The notes under the pieces: generated by a model | Databases searched by the model: none | The model's input: only the letters and a program-made list of their open reading frames with translations | Told to the model about the DNA's origin: nothing | Assembly: GCA_016193465.1 (NCBI GenBank) | Contig: JACPSE010000113.1 | Location: forward strand, 1 to 50,791 | DNA from: Deltaproteobacteria bacterium | Lineage (GTDB): Bacteria > Desulfobacterota > Binatia > UBA9968 | DNA: 50,791 bases | Direction of reading: 5' to 3' | Translations under genes and position numbers: made by a program | Shown: positions 49,734-50,791 of the stretch, in pieces | How positions within the stretch are numbered: position 1 is the first letter of the stretch | Layout: every line of letters begins with the position of its first letter

Positions 49734-50739
49734 TCAAACAAATTTTTTCTGTTGAAAATGCTTACCATTACACGTGACCTTTGGACGCTGTCGGATCAGA
49801 GCAGTCGCCCACATTTGCAGTGCTTGAGGGCTGCGGATGGTTCGCGTCTGGCGCATCAAATCACGAACAATTCGCCCCATCGCTTCTACCGTGCCCGTGG
49901 TAGTGGGCAACTTCAGATGCGGGTATTTGCGATAGGCCCTTGAATTGATCGGTACGTCTGAGAAACTCCCTCACTACCATGCGGGTGCGGGCAGCACCGC
50001 CAGGTTGACGGACCAGTCTTTTCAGACGCTCAAGGACCCGTTGGAGTTTGGGACCACCGGGAAGCTCCAGTGCCTGCCGGGTAAGCTGGTAGCAAAGTTC
50101 ACGCATGTTTCTGCCTACGACTTTTCTCTTTCGCCTTCCCCGGTTGCCTTGCAGCTGGCTGATGAGATGAAAATGACACAGCTGCAAACCCCAACCTTTG
50201 TGCGCGGTCAAAGAGGTGATACCCCGGATCTGGTCGGACACCAAGGCATGAATGCGCTTGTTCACTCTGACTGGAATGGTGTCGATGGTTTGCGACCAAA
50301 AACCGATCTCCTCCCGACCAGGAAAAAGCAAAGGGTCCAGGAAAAGAGCGTGGTTTTGATGACAGGGTTTCAACGCCATCAAATACAGCACCCAGGGGCC
50401 TCCGTTGAAACGAAAGTAAAGCCCGTCGATCAGAAGGACCAGTGGGCCTACTGGCACACGCAAGGCGCGAGGTCGAGACACGAGTTGGTGCATGGCCCGA
50501 CGAAAACGGTGACTCAAGGCTTGAGGAGTAAGCCCAGCACGTGGAGCAAAACTTTTCAGCGTTCTTCCTTGCAGCAACACTGCGTCCAAAAATCGGGACG
50601 AGGCTCGCCAGCGCTTGCGGCCTCGTTTTTTTCTGCGGATACTCCACGTGCGTTTGCAATGGCTGCACTGACGACGTCGAGAACCAAAGCGACAAATTTT
50701 GGCTCCACAACAGGGAGATTTCGCGTGCGACGAATTCAT
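49734..50739 (-). pseudogene. Frameshifted IS transposase (IS256/Mutator-like with zinc finger)
   Basis: The minus strand encodes a transposase beginning at ATG 50739. Its N-terminal zinc finger (CCGAK and CSHCKRTW) is followed by LLIDGLYFRF (first Asp), ALVSDQIRGI (second Asp) and LQLCHFHL, a Mutator/IS256-type D-D-C-x2-H pattern. The frame closes at 49861 after LRRTDQFK and a nonsense tail. In the +1 frame the protein resumes as AYRKYPHLKLPTTTGTVEAM and ends at 49734. The TTTGTVEAM segment likely carries the catalytic glutamate. One extra base near 49940 would explain the break. The IS family name is tentative. Confidence 0.75.
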
Positions 50740-50791
50740 GCACGTGAATTATCCGCCTATTGAGGGTCAAAGCATGGGAAATCACAGAAAA
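49745..50791 (-). mobile_element. Insertion sequence, probably running to or past the right edge
   Basis: TTTTCTGT with ATGCTT five bases on (49745-49763) is mirrored at the right edge by ACAGAAAA (50784-50791) preceded eight bases earlier by AAGCAT (50770-50775). These look like imperfect terminal inverted repeats enclosing the transposase. The right end may extend beyond the window, and the target duplication cannot be checked. The left arm lies within the last codons of the repaired transposase frame, which is unusual and lowers confidence in the exact boundary. Confidence 0.45.

Noticed and set aside
49945-50763. 272-codon open frame on the plus strand
   Set aside because: It is opposite the transposase; the minus-strand frame has a zinc finger and transposase motifs, the plus-strand frame has none.
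1-50791. CRISPR array, tRNA or rRNA genes
   Set aside because: No regularly spaced direct repeats, cloverleaf-like segments or rRNA signatures were noticed on reading both strands; the repeats present are short degenerate palindromes.

Overview
The window is a nearly continuous plus-strand run of envelope genes from a Gram-negative (diderm) bacterium. It holds a complete outer-membrane and lipid A assembly block, then LPS core genes, then a long nucleotide-sugar and glycosyltransferase region. The order lysS, lolC/E, lolD, bamA, skp, lpxD, fabZ, lpxA, lpxI, Gfo/Idh/MocA, lpxB, msbA, waaA, lpxK, together with LpxI in place of LpxH, is what I know from deltaproteobacteria-like lineages (Desulfuromonadota and relatives). 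I cannot place it more precisely. GTG starts and 4-bp ATGA/GTGA overlaps are frequent, so most of the window looks like a few long transcripts.

Region 1 (1-17151) is conserved: the tail of metF, lysS, lipoprotein export (LolC/E-LolD), outer-membrane protein folding (BamA, Skp), the lipid A pathway (LpxD, FabZ, LpxA, LpxI, LpxB, LpxK), the lipid A flippase MsbA, Kdo transferase WaaA, heptose phosphatase GmhB and a small Trm112-like protein. A Gfo/Idh/MocA dehydrogenase sits inside the lpx run. Short degenerate repeats of several kinds fill the few gaps.

Region 2 (17238-31790) is LPS core assembly and decoration: two GT9 heptosyltransferases, a degenerate WaaE-like GT2, three WaaP/KdkA-type LPS kinases, a GT4 transferase, two ArnT-like GT39 membrane transferases and a polyprenyl-phosphate-type GT2. 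Inside it lies a CDP-hexose cassette: RfbF, an RmlC-like cupin, and an RmlD-RfbH fusion whose iron-sulfur ligands and lysine-to-histidine change are both visible. A 234-bp non-coding segment bounded by imperfect inverted repeats lies at 27927-28160.

Region 3 (31787-41565) begins with a methyltransferase. It continues behind a plausible promoter and 5' hairpin with a tightly packed eight-gene cassette: NeuB-like synthase, KdsC-like phosphatase, PtmA-like SDR, aldehyde dehydrogenase, full-length transketolase, enolase-superfamily sugar-acid dehydratase, ketopantoate-reductase-like enzyme and NeuA-like cytidylyltransferase. It reads as a pathway for a CMP-activated 2-keto-3-deoxy sugar acid that I do not recognise. 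It is the best candidate here for an undescribed system.

Region 4 (41665-49716) carries a GT-B-like protein, a methyltransferase, an SDR with an altered active site, three GT2 enzymes and a UDP-HexNAc dehydratase/reductase/cupin trio. The window closes with a minus-strand insertion sequence whose transposase is frameshifted (49734-50739). No Wzx, Wzy, ABC O-antigen exporter, O-antigen ligase, tRNA, rRNA or CRISPR array was seen.
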